DNA of 33,377 bases. Source: Variovorax sp. YR752. GTDB taxonomy: Bacteria > Pseudomonadota > Gammaproteobacteria > Burkholderiales > Burkholderiaceae_C. The stretch lies in NCBI GenBank assembly GCA_945860785.1, contig CAMATD010000030.1, forward strand, positions 1 through 33,377, read 5' to 3'. The position numbers and the translations under genes are program-made. Of the stretch, positions 17,341 through 27,457 are shown in pieces. Every line of letters starts with the position of its first letter. Position 1 is the first letter of the stretch. A model generated the notes under the pieces. It did no database searches, was not told the origin of the DNA, and was given only the letters and a program-made list of their open reading frames with translations.

Positions 17341-18405
17341 TGACCCAAGAGATACTTGCCCACCCCTGGTTCGGCACCTGGATTGCCGTCCTCGTCGCCG
17401 TTCCGCTCGCTCTCCTGGTCCACCGCATCGGCGGCCTTGTCCTCAAACGCATCACCCGCCCCGCGCCCGCGGTGCATGCGATGGTGCTCAACTGCAATGC
17501 GCCGGCGCGGCTGGTGCTGCCGTTCCTGGCCCTCTTGCTCGTGTTCCAGGCGGCCCCCGACGACCTGCGCTTCATCGGCAGCGTGCGGCATTTCAACGGC
17601 CTGCTGCTCATTGCCGCGACCACCTGGCTCACGGTGAGGGCCATCAGCGGCTTTGCCGACGGCGTGCTGGCGCAGCACCCCTCCGACGTCGCCGACAACC
17701 TGCAGGCCCGCCGCGTGCTCACGCAGACGCGCGTGCTCGCGCGCACCGCCATGACGGTGGTGCTGGTGGCCGGTGGCGCGATGATGCTCATGACTTTTCC
17801 TGGCGCGCGCCAGGTCGGCGCGAGCCTGCTGGCCTCGGCCGGCGTGATCGGCATCGTGGCCGGCCTTGCGGCCAAGCCGGTCTTCAGCAACCTGATCGCC
17901 GGCCTGCAGATCGCGCTCGCGCAGCCGATCCGCATGGACGACGTGCTGGTGGTCGAAGGCGAATGGGGCCGCGTCGAGGAGATCACCGGCACCTTCGTCG
18001 TCGCGCGCATCTGTCTGGGACGACCGGCGGTTGATCCTGCCGCTCACCTACTTCATCGAGAAGCCGTTCCAGAACTGGACGCGCCACTCGGCCCAGTTGC
18101 TCGGCTCGGTCTTCATCTACGTCGACTACGGCATGCCGCTGGCGCCGCTGCGCGAAGAGGTCGAACGCATCGTGAAGGCCGCGCCCGAGTGGGACGGCCG
18201 CTTCTTCAACCTGCGCGTGAACGACGCCACCGAGCGCACCATGCGGATCCGCGTGCTCTGCACCGCCGCCACCTCGGGGCTGGCCTTCGACCTGCGCTGC
18301 AGCGTGCGCGAAGGGCTGATCGACTTCATGCAGCGCGAGTACCCGCAGTTTCTGCCAAAGATGCGGGTCGAGGCCGATCCGACGATGGCTGCGGCAACGG
18401 CTTGA
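17340..18405 (+). pseudogene. MscS-family mechanosensitive ion channel, 4-bp duplication
   Basis: The protein has four likely N-terminal membrane helices (about residues 9-27, 52-68, 81-97, 138-156). The MscS pore helix and beta-domain follow: SLLASAGVIGIVAGLAAKP, FSNLIAGLQIALAQPIRMDD and VLVVEGEWGRVEEITGTFVV. At 18010-18017 TCTG is tandemly repeated. Removing one copy restores RIWDDRRLILPLTYFIEKPF, the conserved MscS beta-domain end, and a normal C-terminal domain to TGA 18405. The restored length is about 353 residues. Its ATG overlaps the FUSC stop. Such channels release solutes on hypo-osmotic shock. A tandem duplication is typical of replication slippage, so this may be a real mutation. 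Confidence 0.87.
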
Positions 18406-18437
18406 GCACTCCAGCGCGACGTGGCACGATCGCGCGG

Positions 18438-18905
18438 ATGACCAGCAAACCCACCGCCACGCAGCAATTGCGCGACCTTGCAAGGCTGCGCCGCGTACGC
18501 GACCGGATCGACAGGGACTACGCGCAGCCGCTGGACGTCGAGACGCTCGCCCGCGACGTGGGCATGTCGGGCGGCCACCTCAGCCGCCAGTTCCGCATCG
18601 CCTACGGCGAGCCGCCCTATGCCTACCTGATGACGCGGCGCATCGAGCGCGCAATGGCGTTGCTGCGCCGCGGCGACCTCAGCGTTACCGAAGTCTGCTT
18701 CGCGGTCGGCTGCGGGTCGCTCGGCACCTTCACCACCCGCTTCACCGAGCTGGTCGGCGTGCCGCCCGGCGTCTACCGGCGCCAGGACGCGAACACGACC
18801 GAGGGGATTCCGTCCTGCGTGGCCAGGCAGGTGACACGACCGATCAGGAATCGAGAAGCGCCGGACCCGGCGCCGGAACTAGCATGGGCGCCCGAACCCA
18901 CCTAG
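18438..18905 (+). CDS. AraC-family helix-turn-helix regulator (short form)
   Basis: The 155-residue protein is almost only the AraC DNA-binding domain: DYAQPLDVETLARDVGMSGGHLSRQFR (first helix-turn-helix, about residues 28-55), then RIERAMALLRRGDLSVTEVCFAVGCGS and FTTRFTELVGVPPGVYRR (second). No sensory N-terminal domain is present. It is followed after 10 bases by a VOC protein and then a UvrA-like ATPase, a set I recall as recurrent in actinobacteria and some proteobacteria. It probably controls these two genes. The C-terminal 30 residues are Pro/Arg-rich and unstructured. Confidence 0.9.
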   Translation: MTSKPTATQQLRDLARLRRVRDRIDRDYAQPLDVETLARDVGMSGGHLSRQFRIAYGEPPYAYLMTRRIERAMALLRRGDLSVTEVCFAVGCGSLGTFTTRFTELVGVPPGVYRRQDANTTEGIPSCVARQVTRPIRNREAPDPAPELAWAPEPT

Positions 18906-18915
18906 CACCATCGCC

Positions 18916-19326
18916 ATGGACATCACCATCCACTCGACCTTCCTCCCGCACACCGACCCGGACACCTCGCTGGCCTTCTACCGCGACACCCGCGGCTTCG
19001 AGATCCGCAACGACGTCGGATACGGCGGCATGCGCTGGATCACCGTCGGCCCCGCCGGCCAGCCCGACGTCTCCATCGTGCTGTATCCACCGGCCGCCAC
19101 CCCCGGCATCACCGACGACGAGCGCCGCACCATCGCCGAGATGATGGCCAAGGGCACCTACGCGACGATGCTGCTGGCCACCAAAGACCTCGACGGCGCC
19201 TTCGCGAAGCTGCAGGCCGGCAACGCCGAGATCGTCGAGGAGCCGACCGAGCAACCCTACGGCGTTCGCGACTGCGCCGTACGCGACCCCGCGGGCAACA
19301 TGATCCGCATCCAGCAACTGCGCTGA
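18916..19326 (+). CDS. VOC (glyoxalase/bleomycin-resistance) superfamily protein
   Basis: The 136-residue protein has two beta-alpha-beta-beta-beta modules of the vicinal oxygen chelate fold. The first begins MDITIHSTFLPHTDPDTSLAFYRDT and the second includes YATMLLATKDLDGAFAKLQAG. It ends YGVRDCAVRDPAGNMIRIQ, a typical VOC C-terminal strand. The family includes dioxygenases, glyoxalases and antibiotic-binding proteins. Several expected metal ligands (His or Glu) are not obvious, so a binding role is possible. It sits between the AraC regulator (10-base gap) and the UvrA-like gene (24-base gap). In this context a drug-sequestering or detoxifying role is an inference. Confidence 0.88.
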   Translation: MDITIHSTFLPHTDPDTSLAFYRDTRGFEIRNDVGYGGMRWITVGPAGQPDVSIVLYPPAATPGITDDERRTIAEMMAKGTYATMLLATKDLDGAFAKLQAGNAEIVEEPTEQPYGVRDCAVRDPAGNMIRIQQLR

Positions 19327-19350
19327 ACCGCCCCACACGACGGAGACACG

Positions 19351-21742
<2,392 letters not shown>

Positions 21743-21748
21743 CCCGGC

Positions 21749-22411
21749 TCAGACGACCGCCTTGCGGCGCGGGTCCGTCACGGGGAAACCACCGTGCACT
21801 TCGAGCAGGCGGACCAGCGCCTCGGAACTGTGCGCCTTGGCCCAGTCCTTTTCGGAATCGGTGATGCCGACGGTGTGCAGGAAATCGAACCGGCCCGAGG
21901 CCAGCTGCGCCGTCGCGGGGTAGTGCTTCGGCTCCGCCAGCACGACGTTGCGCAGGCCAATGGCACCCTTCTCGCGAATCACTTCCCCGATGGGAATGCG
22001 GCCGCCGTAGTCGAGCAGCGGCTTGTCTTCGCCGAACTGTCCGTGCGCAAGCAGGACGTTGTAGGCCAGCAGCCGATGCAGGAGCCGTATCGTCCACTGG
22101 TCTTTTGGCTGCGACGGCACTTCGATGACCAGTTCGGTGCCCAGCCATGAATACCCTTCGGTGTCGTACTCGGCAGGCTCCGTCTCCCAGGGCGTCGATC
22201 CGCCCGAGGTCACGTAGAGCCACGAATTGCGCGTTTGCGTCGGTTCGAACTCGAACACGCCCAGATGCAGCCAGCGCGGATCGATGTCTTCGGCGCCGAG
22301 CGACGTGAAATCGTCGGCATCGAGCACGTAGATGCCGCTGTGCTTTTCGCCGAACAGCTTCGGGTACAGCGTCTCCTCGCGGTACGCCCAGACTTCTTCG
22401 ATGGAACTCAT
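21749..22411 (-). CDS. Suppressor-of-fused (SUFU) domain protein
   Basis: The 220-residue cytosolic protein has the bacterial SUFU-like pattern: WLHLGVFEFEPTQTRNSWLYVTSGGSTPW, then YSWLGTELVIEVPSQPKDQW, followed by TIRLLHRLLAYNVLLAHGQFG. In bacteria these proteins are often found as immunity proteins or orphan genes; their function here is not known. The ATG at 22411 is well supported by AAGGAG six bases upstream. It is convergent with the UvrA-like gene, with stops six bases apart. No toxin gene with polymorphic-toxin features is seen beside it, so an immunity role is unsupported. Confidence 0.85.
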   Translation of the reverse strand: MSSIEEVWAYREETLYPKLFGEKHSGIYVLDADDFTSLGAEDIDPRWLHLGVFEFEPTQTRNSWLYVTSGGSTPWETEPAEYDTEGYSWLGTELVIEVPSQPKDQWTIRLLHRLLAYNVLLAHGQFGEDKPLLDYGGRIPIGEVIREKGAIGLRNVVLAEPKHYPATAQLASGRFDFLHTVGITDSEKDWAKAHSSEALVRLLEVHGGFPVTDPRRKAVV

Positions 22412-22583
22412 CGCCTGCTCCTTCCCCTCGGGAAATTGATGCCGGCGAAAGCATACCGCCGGCATGGCCGCGGCCGCAGCAGGCCATCCGGCCTAAGCGT
22501 GGGAACGAACAGACGCCGCCCGCGTTCCGGGCGAGAGTGCCCAACGCGGAAGTCTTTCTGCGCATCGTTCCAAAAGGAATCCC

Positions 22584-22916
22584 ATGAAATACGCAATGCC
22601 ATCCATGCTCCTCCTTGCTCTGCTAGCACTCGGTGCCTGCACAGGCCCCATGGGCCCTCAAGGCAACACGGGCAATACCGGAAGCACCGGCTACACAGGC
22701 GCCACGGGCGCGCGCGGAAATACCGGCAACACCGGCAACACCGGCAACACGGGTGCCACGGGCAACACCGGCAATCAAGGCAACACGGGCGCCACAGGTG
22801 AAACCGGCAACCAGGGCAACACGGGCAATACCGGCAGTACCGGCGCAACAGGCGCCAGGGGCAACAGCGGCGTCGCCGGTGGCGGAACCGTTGTCGTTGT
22901 TCCTCCCAACCGCTGA
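22584..22916 (+). CDS. Collagen-like triple-helix repeat lipoprotein
   Basis: The 110-residue protein has a lipoprotein signal ([19 protein letters not shown], lipid-modified Cys19 after LGA). It then has GPMGPQG and about 25 Gly-X-Y triplets dominated by GNT and GAT, ending in a Gly-rich linker and VVVVPPNR. Gly every third residue with Thr in the Y position is the bacterial collagen-like pattern. The product is likely a small envelope lipoprotein whose repeat could form a trimer. AAAAGGA stands before the ATG. The DNA repeat (ggcaacaccg-type units) makes the gene prone to length change. Its function is unknown; surface structure or adhesion is a guess. Confidence 0.9.
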   Translation: MKYAMPSMLLLALLALGACTGPMGPQGNTGNTGSTGYTGATGARGNTGNTGNTGNTGATGNTGNQGNTGATGETGNQGNTGNTGSTGATGARGNSGVAGGGTVVVVPPNR

Positions 22917-22920
22917 AGCG

Positions 22921-23175
22921 ATGGCCGACGCACCCTTCTTTCATGACGCTTCGGGCACGGTTCGGTTCTCGGTGACCGTGGAGGGCAAGGACGTGAGCGC
23001 GAGCATCGGAAGGGAAACCCTGCGCTATCACTACCGCACCGGCGAAGAGGCCGATCCGCTGCACACCTTCGGTCTTCATGTCGAGGAAATGGATGCGGCC
23101 GTGCGGCGCCGGCTGGCACAGGGCTCCATGGAGTCCGTGATGCTGCGCGAAAACGACCTTCGCGGCCCCGCCTAG
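22921..23175 (+). CDS. Small conserved protein, DUF1488-like
   Basis: The 84-residue protein begins MADAPFFHDASGTVRFSVTVE, then GKDVSASIGRETLRYHY, and ends AAVRRRLAQGSMESVMLRENDL. The pattern V.F.V...G..V.A.I..E.L followed by an acidic linker and RRR..Q resembles the DUF1488 type of small proteins. No membrane segment is present. It follows the collagen-like gene with only four bases between, so they may be co-transcribed, though there is no evident link in function. Confidence 0.7.
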   Translation: MADAPFFHDASGTVRFSVTVEGKDVSASIGRETLRYHYRTGEEADPLHTFGLHVEEMDAAVRRRLAQGSMESVMLRENDLRGPA

Positions 23176-23196
23176 AGAGTTCCCGGCAACCGCCCG

Positions 23197-23905
23197 CTAT
23201 GCGATCAGATGCGTATAGCTGCGCCGGTTGGCCCGGTAGCAATCGCACGCCGCGTTCTCCAGCCCCTGGCGATCCGTGATGGTGATGACACCGCGGCGGT
23301 AGTCGATGAGTTGGCGCGTGTGCAGCGCCGTCGCGGCATTGGTGATGCCGACCCGGCGCACACCCAGCATGCGGCCCAGCACCTCATGGGTCAGCGCCAG
23401 GTGCGTGGTATGCGCGTAATCCTGCGTGGTGAGCAGCCAGCGCGCCAGGCGCTCCTCGATCTGGTGGAAGCGGTTGCACAGGCCCGAGCGGCCGAACTCC
23501 ATCAGCAACACGCAGACGTAGCGGTTGAGAATGCGCTTGAGCGTCGTGTTCTGCTCCAGCTCCTGGGCGAACGATTGGGCCGTCAGGCGCCACGCCATGC
23601 CCGCACCCTGCACCAGCGCCCGCAGCGGCGCGCTCTGCACGTCCAGCGACAGCTCGTAGCCCAGGGCGCCCTCGTTGCCCACCATGCCCGTCTGGAGGCC
23701 GTCGTGGCCGTCCGCGGTGGACACCAGCGAGACAAACGCGCTCGTGGGGAAGTGGATGTGATGAATGACATCGCCCGGCTCGTAGAGGATCTGGGCCGTG
23801 GCCAGCTGCACGCTGTCGCATCGGTCGATGCAGATGCGCCTTGTCCGCGATCGGAAGCGCCTCGAGCAAGCGATTGAGAACGGGGCGGGTCGGGTCTGAT
23901 GTCAC
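23197..23905 (-). pseudogene. Crp/Fnr-family transcriptional regulator, frameshifted
   Basis: The protein has an N-terminal cyclic-nucleotide-binding-like beta barrel (ATAQILYEPGDVIHHIHFPTSAF) and a C-terminal winged helix (THEVLGRMLGVRRVGITNAATAL, then YRRGVITITDRQGLENAACDCY). The first about 28 residues (TSDPTRPVLNRLLEALPIAD and on to AHL) lie in another frame. Removing one base near 23830 joins them to IDRCDSVQLATAQ. The GTG at 23905 is the best start; the ribosome site is weak. Residues for cAMP binding are not conserved, so the ligand is unknown. It resembles the second Crp/Fnr gene 116 bases upstream on the same strand; the two are probably paralogues. Confidence 0.85.
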
Positions 23906-24021
23906 GGAACCGCCTGTTGAGAAGAATCAGCGCGGGAGTGCGCTACCGGACGCATTGTTGCTGCCCACTCTCCCCGAGTCTGTGCGGCGGCGCACCGAAA
24001 GTGGCTGCAACCGCCGCGGGA

Positions 24022-24795
24022 TCAGGTCGCCAGCTGGCGGGGCAGCAGGCGATCCGTCTCCCGCTTCACGACCTCATAGCATTCGCACACCTGCTTCTCG
24101 AGACCCGGGCGGTCCAGCACCGTGATGTGGCCGCGCGAGTACTTGATCAGGTTCAGGCGCTGCAGCTTGCCGGCCGCCTCCGTCACGCCTTCGCGCCGCA
24201 CGCCGAGCATGTTGGCGATCAGTTCCTGCGTCATCACCAGCTCGTTGCCGGGCAGCCTGTCGAGGCTCAGCAGCAGCCAGCGGCACAGTTGCTGCTCCAG
24301 GGAGTGGTGCCGGTTGCAGACCGCTGTCTGCGACATCTGCGTGATGAGCGACTGGGTATAGCGCAGCAGCAGAAGATGCAACAGCGGCCCACCGTTGTCA
24401 GTCAGCTGCTTGATGTGGCTGGCGCTCAGGCGAAATGCGTTGCCCGCGCTTTGCACCACCGCGCGGTTGGGCGTGCTGCCGCCGCCCCTCAGCAGCGAAA
24501 CGCCGACCATGCCTTCGAACCCGACAACGGCGATTTCGGCCGATTGCCCGTTCTCCAGCACGTACAGCAGCGAGACGATGCAATCGGTCGGGAAAAACAC
24601 GTGCTGCTGGACCACGCCCGATTCGTAGAGCACCTCGCCCAGCTTGAGCGGCACCAGCTCGAGGAGCGGCGTCAGGCCTTCCAGCACCTCCGGCGGCATG
24701 ACCTCCAGGAGGCTGTTGCGCGCCGCGGCTGCACGCGATGAGGACAAAGGCGGGAACGATGCCATGACGGAAGGAGATTCCAAAGTGCCCGTCAT
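24022..24795 (-). CDS. Crp/Fnr-family transcriptional regulator
   Basis: The 257-residue protein has a sensor barrel (LKLGEVLYESGVVQQHVFFP, then SLLYVLENGQSAEIAVVGFEG), a dimerisation helix and a winged helix (VMTQELIANMLGVRREGVTEAAGKL, GHITVLDRPGLEKQVCECYE). No FNR-type iron-sulfur cysteine cluster is present and the cAMP-contact Arg is absent, so the signal is unknown. The ATG at 24795 has no good ribosome site, and an internal ATG ten codons on (MASFPPL) is possible. It lies upstream of the other Crp/Fnr gene on the same strand; the 116-base gap may hold a promoter or be a read-through spacer. Confidence 0.9.
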   Translation of the reverse strand: MTGTLESPSVMASFPPLSSSRAAAARNSLLEVMPPEVLEGLTPLLELVPLKLGEVLYESGVVQQHVFFPTDCIVSLLYVLENGQSAEIAVVGFEGMVGVSLLRGGGSTPNRAVVQSAGNAFRLSASHIKQLTDNGGPLLHLLLLRYTQSLITQMSQTAVCNRHHSLEQQLCRWLLLSLDRLPGNELVMTQELIANMLGVRREGVTEAAGKLQRLNLIKYSRGHITVLDRPGLEKQVCECYEVVKRETDRLLPRQLAT

Positions 24796-24925
24796 TTTGC
24801 AGCGGATGCCTCGCCGTCTGTGCGTTGCCGCACAAACATCCTGGCTATTTTTCGCTGCGAACGTGCGCTGGCGAACGGTGCGGTTACCACTTTAGGGGTA
24901 GCGTGGATTTCAGAGCCTCCATCGA

Positions 24926-25183
24926 ATGGAGAAACACCATGACCCCCTGATGAGTTCTTCCGAAGTGGCAGCCGACGCCCTCGTTCGGGCCTACCTGCAC
25001 GGACGCACGCTGCCAAAGATCCTGCACGGCGCGGTGGTGTGGGTTGCAGAAACGCGGCTCAGCAGCGGCAAGCTGCCCGTGCTGGACGCCACCCTGTGCG
25101 CGGACATCGACAGCCAGGCCATCGCGCCCCCGCCGCCCGATCCCGCGCACGGCGCCATCGCCTGGACAACCGAAAGAACCTAG
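24926..25183 (+). CDS. Small hypothetical protein (85 aa)
   Basis: The product reads MEKHHDPLMSSSEVAADALVR, then AYLHGRTLPKILHGAVVWVAET and a Pro-rich tail ending IAWTTERT. No family is assigned. The start is uncertain: ATG 24926 or 24950, and GGAG (24928) better serves an out-of-frame four-codon ATG at 24939. The stop TAG directly abuts the next gene's ATG, which suggests co-translation. No signal peptide is visible. Confidence 0.6.
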   Translation: MEKHHDPLMSSSEVAADALVRAYLHGRTLPKILHGAVVWVAETRLSSGKLPVLDATLCADIDSQAIAPPPPDPAHGAIAWTTERT

Positions 25184-25411
25184 ATGCCGATGCAACTCCT
25201 CGGTCGGCTGTGCTGCGCACAACTGCCGATGCAAATCGACGACCAGCTCGAAATCCACAAGTGCGACGTGCTTCGGGCGGCGCAACTGATCGAGGCGGAC
25301 CTCCCGCCCGTCCTGTACGAGCGCGGACGATCCGTCTATTCGGGACAGGCGACGATCATGCGCGTCACGGACAAGGGGCATTCCGCGGCGAGACAGCGCA
25401 CCAGCGCCTGA
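25184..25411 (+). CDS. Small hypothetical protein (75 aa)
   Basis: The product begins MPMQLLGRLCCAQLPMQIDDQ, then LEIHKCDVLRAAQLIEADLPP and ATIMRVTDKGHSAARQR. The pattern (gRL..A..P..ID..LEI..C..L.AA.LIEA) looks conserved, but I cannot name a family. It begins directly at the stop of the preceding gene (TAGATG). A GC-rich hairpin immediately follows its stop. Function unknown. Confidence 0.6.
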   Translation: MPMQLLGRLCCAQLPMQIDDQLEIHKCDVLRAAQLIEADLPPVLYERGRSVYSGQATIMRVTDKGHSAARQRTSA

Positions 25412-25428
25412 CCCCGGCCGTGCCGGGG
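25412..25428. terminator. Hairpin between convergent genes
   Basis: CCCCGGC (25412-25418), a CGT loop and GCCGGGG (25422-25428) form a perfect 7-bp GC stem immediately after the stop of the 75-residue gene. It lies nine bases before the Dps stop on the opposite strand. No T-run is present on either side, so it may end transcription weakly or act with Rho. Confidence 0.5.
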
Positions 25429-25436
25429 CACCGGCG

Positions 25437-26009
25437 TCAGGCGACCACCGGCGAGGCAGCGACCAGGTGCTCGGTGAGGAACCACACCTGCAGTTCATTG
25501 GTGCGAAGCACATTGCTCACGAACACGTCTTTGCTGCCCGCGTCCCCTGATTTGTCGACTTTCTCGGCCGCATCGCGCGCCGCGACGATGATCTGCTCGT
25601 GCGCCTCGGCGAGCCGCCGCAATTGCACCGCAGCCGGTTCGCGGCCGCGCGGCGGCCTGGCGATCTGCGTCGTCTCGGCAACGTCGGCCGCCATCGCGAG
25701 CGCGACACCGCCCAGCAGCTGGATCCGTTCGGCCACGATGTCCACCAGCAGCACCTGCCCTTCGTAGTGCTGGTCGTACATCAGGTGCAGCTGATTGAAT
25801 GTCGGTCCCACCACCTGCCAGTGATGCTTCTTGTACATGTCGCGCAAGGTGATCGTGTCGGCCAGGCACTGGTTCAGCAGCGCAACGCTCTCCTTGCAGA
25901 CTTTTTCCGAGAGCCCGTTGGGCAGCTTGACGATTTCGCCGTAGCGCTGGGTTTCGTGGCTTTGCTGGTCGAGATTCGGCCGCACTTCCTGCTTCGCTGT
26001 CGCTGTCAT
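25437..26009 (-). CDS. dps: Dps-family ferritin-like DNA-protection protein
   Basis: Dps forms dodecamers that oxidise and store iron with hydrogen peroxide and shield DNA. The 190-residue protein has the ferroxidase ligands in family order: His63 (KKHHWQVVGP), His75 and Asp79 (QLHLMYDQHYEG), then Asp90 and Glu94 (LLVDIVAERIQLLGG). The C-terminus (LQVWFLTEHLVAA) matches the family end. It has an N-terminal extension of about 30 residues with several charged residues, which could contact DNA. GGAG lies seven bases before ATG 26009. The 182-base gap to the divergent response regulator probably holds the promoters; no OxyR site was identified. Confidence 0.93.
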   Translation of the reverse strand: MTATAKQEVRPNLDQQSHETQRYGEIVKLPNGLSEKVCKESVALLNQCLADTITLRDMYKKHHWQVVGPTFNQLHLMYDQHYEGQVLLVDIVAERIQLLGGVALAMAADVAETTQIARPPRGREPAAVQLRRLAEAHEQIIVAARDAAEKVDKSGDAGSKDVFVSNVLRTNELQVWFLTEHLVAASPVVA

Positions 26010-26191
26010 GTGTGCTCCAGGGTTGGTTGGGATGATCGATTTCTAGCACCCGCAAACCGCCCCGCGCGTAGGCCGGCTGCCCTCTTCTCGCGGTGCCCGA
26101 CGCTTGTCCTACTTCGAGATGCGCCCACGGATCGCAGCTTCTGCAGCGCCCGGGTGCTTCTGTCGATCAAGGCAGCAACACGAAAGACACC

Positions 26192-26605
26192 ATGACCACG
26201 CTCATCACCTACCTGGCCGAAGACAACGCAAGGATTCGCGACAACCTAATCGACACGCTGCGCGAGATTGCCGACGTGCGGGTCGTCGCGCACTCCGCCA
26301 CGCAGGCCGAGACCAGCCAGTGGCTGAACACGCACGACGGGGTCTGGCACCTGGCGATCGTGGACCTCTACCTGCAGGGCGGCAGCGGCCTGGGCATGCT
26401 GGCCGGATGCCGCCGCCGCGAGAAGTACCAGAAGGTCGTGGTCCTGACCAACTACGCCACCGCCGAGATCCGCAAGCGGGCCCTCGAACTGGGCGCCGAC
26501 GCGGTGTTCGACAAGTCCACCGAACTCGACGAGCTGCTCGCGTATTGCGTTGCGCAGACGGCCCGCCTCGCGCAAAAGGAAGAGCTGCAGTCGCGGGGTG
26601 AGTAA
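26192..26605 (+). CDS. Single-domain response regulator (receiver only)
   Basis: The 137-residue protein is a CheY-like receiver: acidic pair Glu10-Asp11 (YLAEDNARIRDNL), phospho-acceptor Asp58 (LAIVDLYLQGGSG), Thr86 (VVVLTNYAT) and Lys108 (AVFDKSTELDEL). No output domain follows and no histidine kinase is in the window, so it probably shuttles phosphate or acts by protein contact. The ATG at 26192 starts the conserved first strand. It ends 36 bases before the YoaK gene on the same strand and is divergent from dps. Confidence 0.9.
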   Translation: MTTLITYLAEDNARIRDNLIDTLREIADVRVVAHSATQAETSQWLNTHDGVWHLAIVDLYLQGGSGLGMLAGCRRREKYQKVVVLTNYATAEIRKRALELGADAVFDKSTELDELLAYCVAQTARLAQKEELQSRGE

Positions 26606-26641
26606 GAATGGGTGCCCCCAGCCAACGGGATCACCTCCACC

Positions 26642-27409
26642 ATGCGCAGACTGCGCTTTCTCACCAGCCGGCATCGCGCCCCCTCGACGAACAGGGCGCT
26701 CGGCCTGCTGCTGGCCTTCAATGCCGGTGCAGTGAATGCGGGCGGGTTCCTGGTGCTTCACATGTACACCTCGCACATGACCGGGTTCGCGTCCCAGCTG
26801 GCCGACGGACTGGTGCTGGGCAACGCGAAGCTGCTGCTCAATGCGCTCGGTGCCGTGCTGGCGTTTCTCTCGGGCGCTGCCATCTGCGTGGTGCTGGTGA
26901 GCTGGGGCCGCCAGCATCATCTGCACAGCGTCTATGCCTTGCCGCTGCTGCTGGAAGCCGCGCTGATGTTTCCCTTCGGCCTGATGGGCGCCGTGACGCT
27001 CACCTGGGCCACGCCGTTCGCTGTGCCGCTCACCGTGCTGCTGCTGTCCTTCATCATGGGCCTGCAGAATGCGGTCGCCTCGAAGACCTCCGGGGGCAGC
27101 ATCCGAACCACCCACATGACCGGCAACATCACCGACCTGGGTATCGAGATCGGCAAGCTGCTCTACTGGAACGGGAGCGCGGCGCCCGCCGCCGCGGTCC
27201 ACCATGACCGCAGCCGCATGCAAAGGGCGGCAGGGCTGATCGGCATGTTCGTGCTCGGCGGTGCGGTAGGCGCGCTCGGGTTCAAGTACGTCGGGTTCGT
27301 GTGCGTCGTGCCGCTTGCCGCGCTGCTGCTGGCCCTCTCGATTCCGCCCTTCATGCGCGACCTGCCGCGCAGCAGGGTTCTGCTGCGGTTTGCGAAGGGC
27401 CAGGAATAA
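26642..27409 (+). CDS. YoaK family membrane protein (DUF1275)
   Basis: The 255-residue integral membrane protein has six to seven hydrophobic helices. Family motifs are LLLAFNAGAVNAGGFLVL, YTSHMTGFASQLADGL, LLSFIMGLQNAVASK and TTHMTGNITDLGIEIGKLL. DUF1275 proteins are common in bacteria but their substrate is unknown; the repeated SHMTG/THMTG motif suggests an internal repeat. The ATG at 26642 fits the family start; a GTG at 26612 also lies in frame. No clear ribosome site is seen. It follows the receiver-domain gene closely. Confidence 0.9.
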   Translation: MRRLRFLTSRHRAPSTNRALGLLLAFNAGAVNAGGFLVLHMYTSHMTGFASQLADGLVLGNAKLLLNALGAVLAFLSGAAICVVLVSWGRQHHLHSVYALPLLLEAALMFPFGLMGAVTLTWATPFAVPLTVLLLSFIMGLQNAVASKTSGGSIRTTHMTGNITDLGIEIGKLLYWNGSAAPAAAVHHDRSRMQRAAGLIGMFVLGGAVGALGFKYVGFVCVVPLAALLLALSIPPFMRDLPRSRVLLRFAKGQE

Positions 27410-27457
27410 GGCCAAGGAAGCCCTGTCGCTGGCCTGGAGCAAGCGCTCCGTGGCGAT

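Noticed and set aside
22584..22916. Triplet repeats in the collagen-like gene as a CRISPR-like or satellite array
   Set aside because: The repeat is in coding triplets with Gly in every third codon behind a lipoprotein signal, so it is protein-level repetition.
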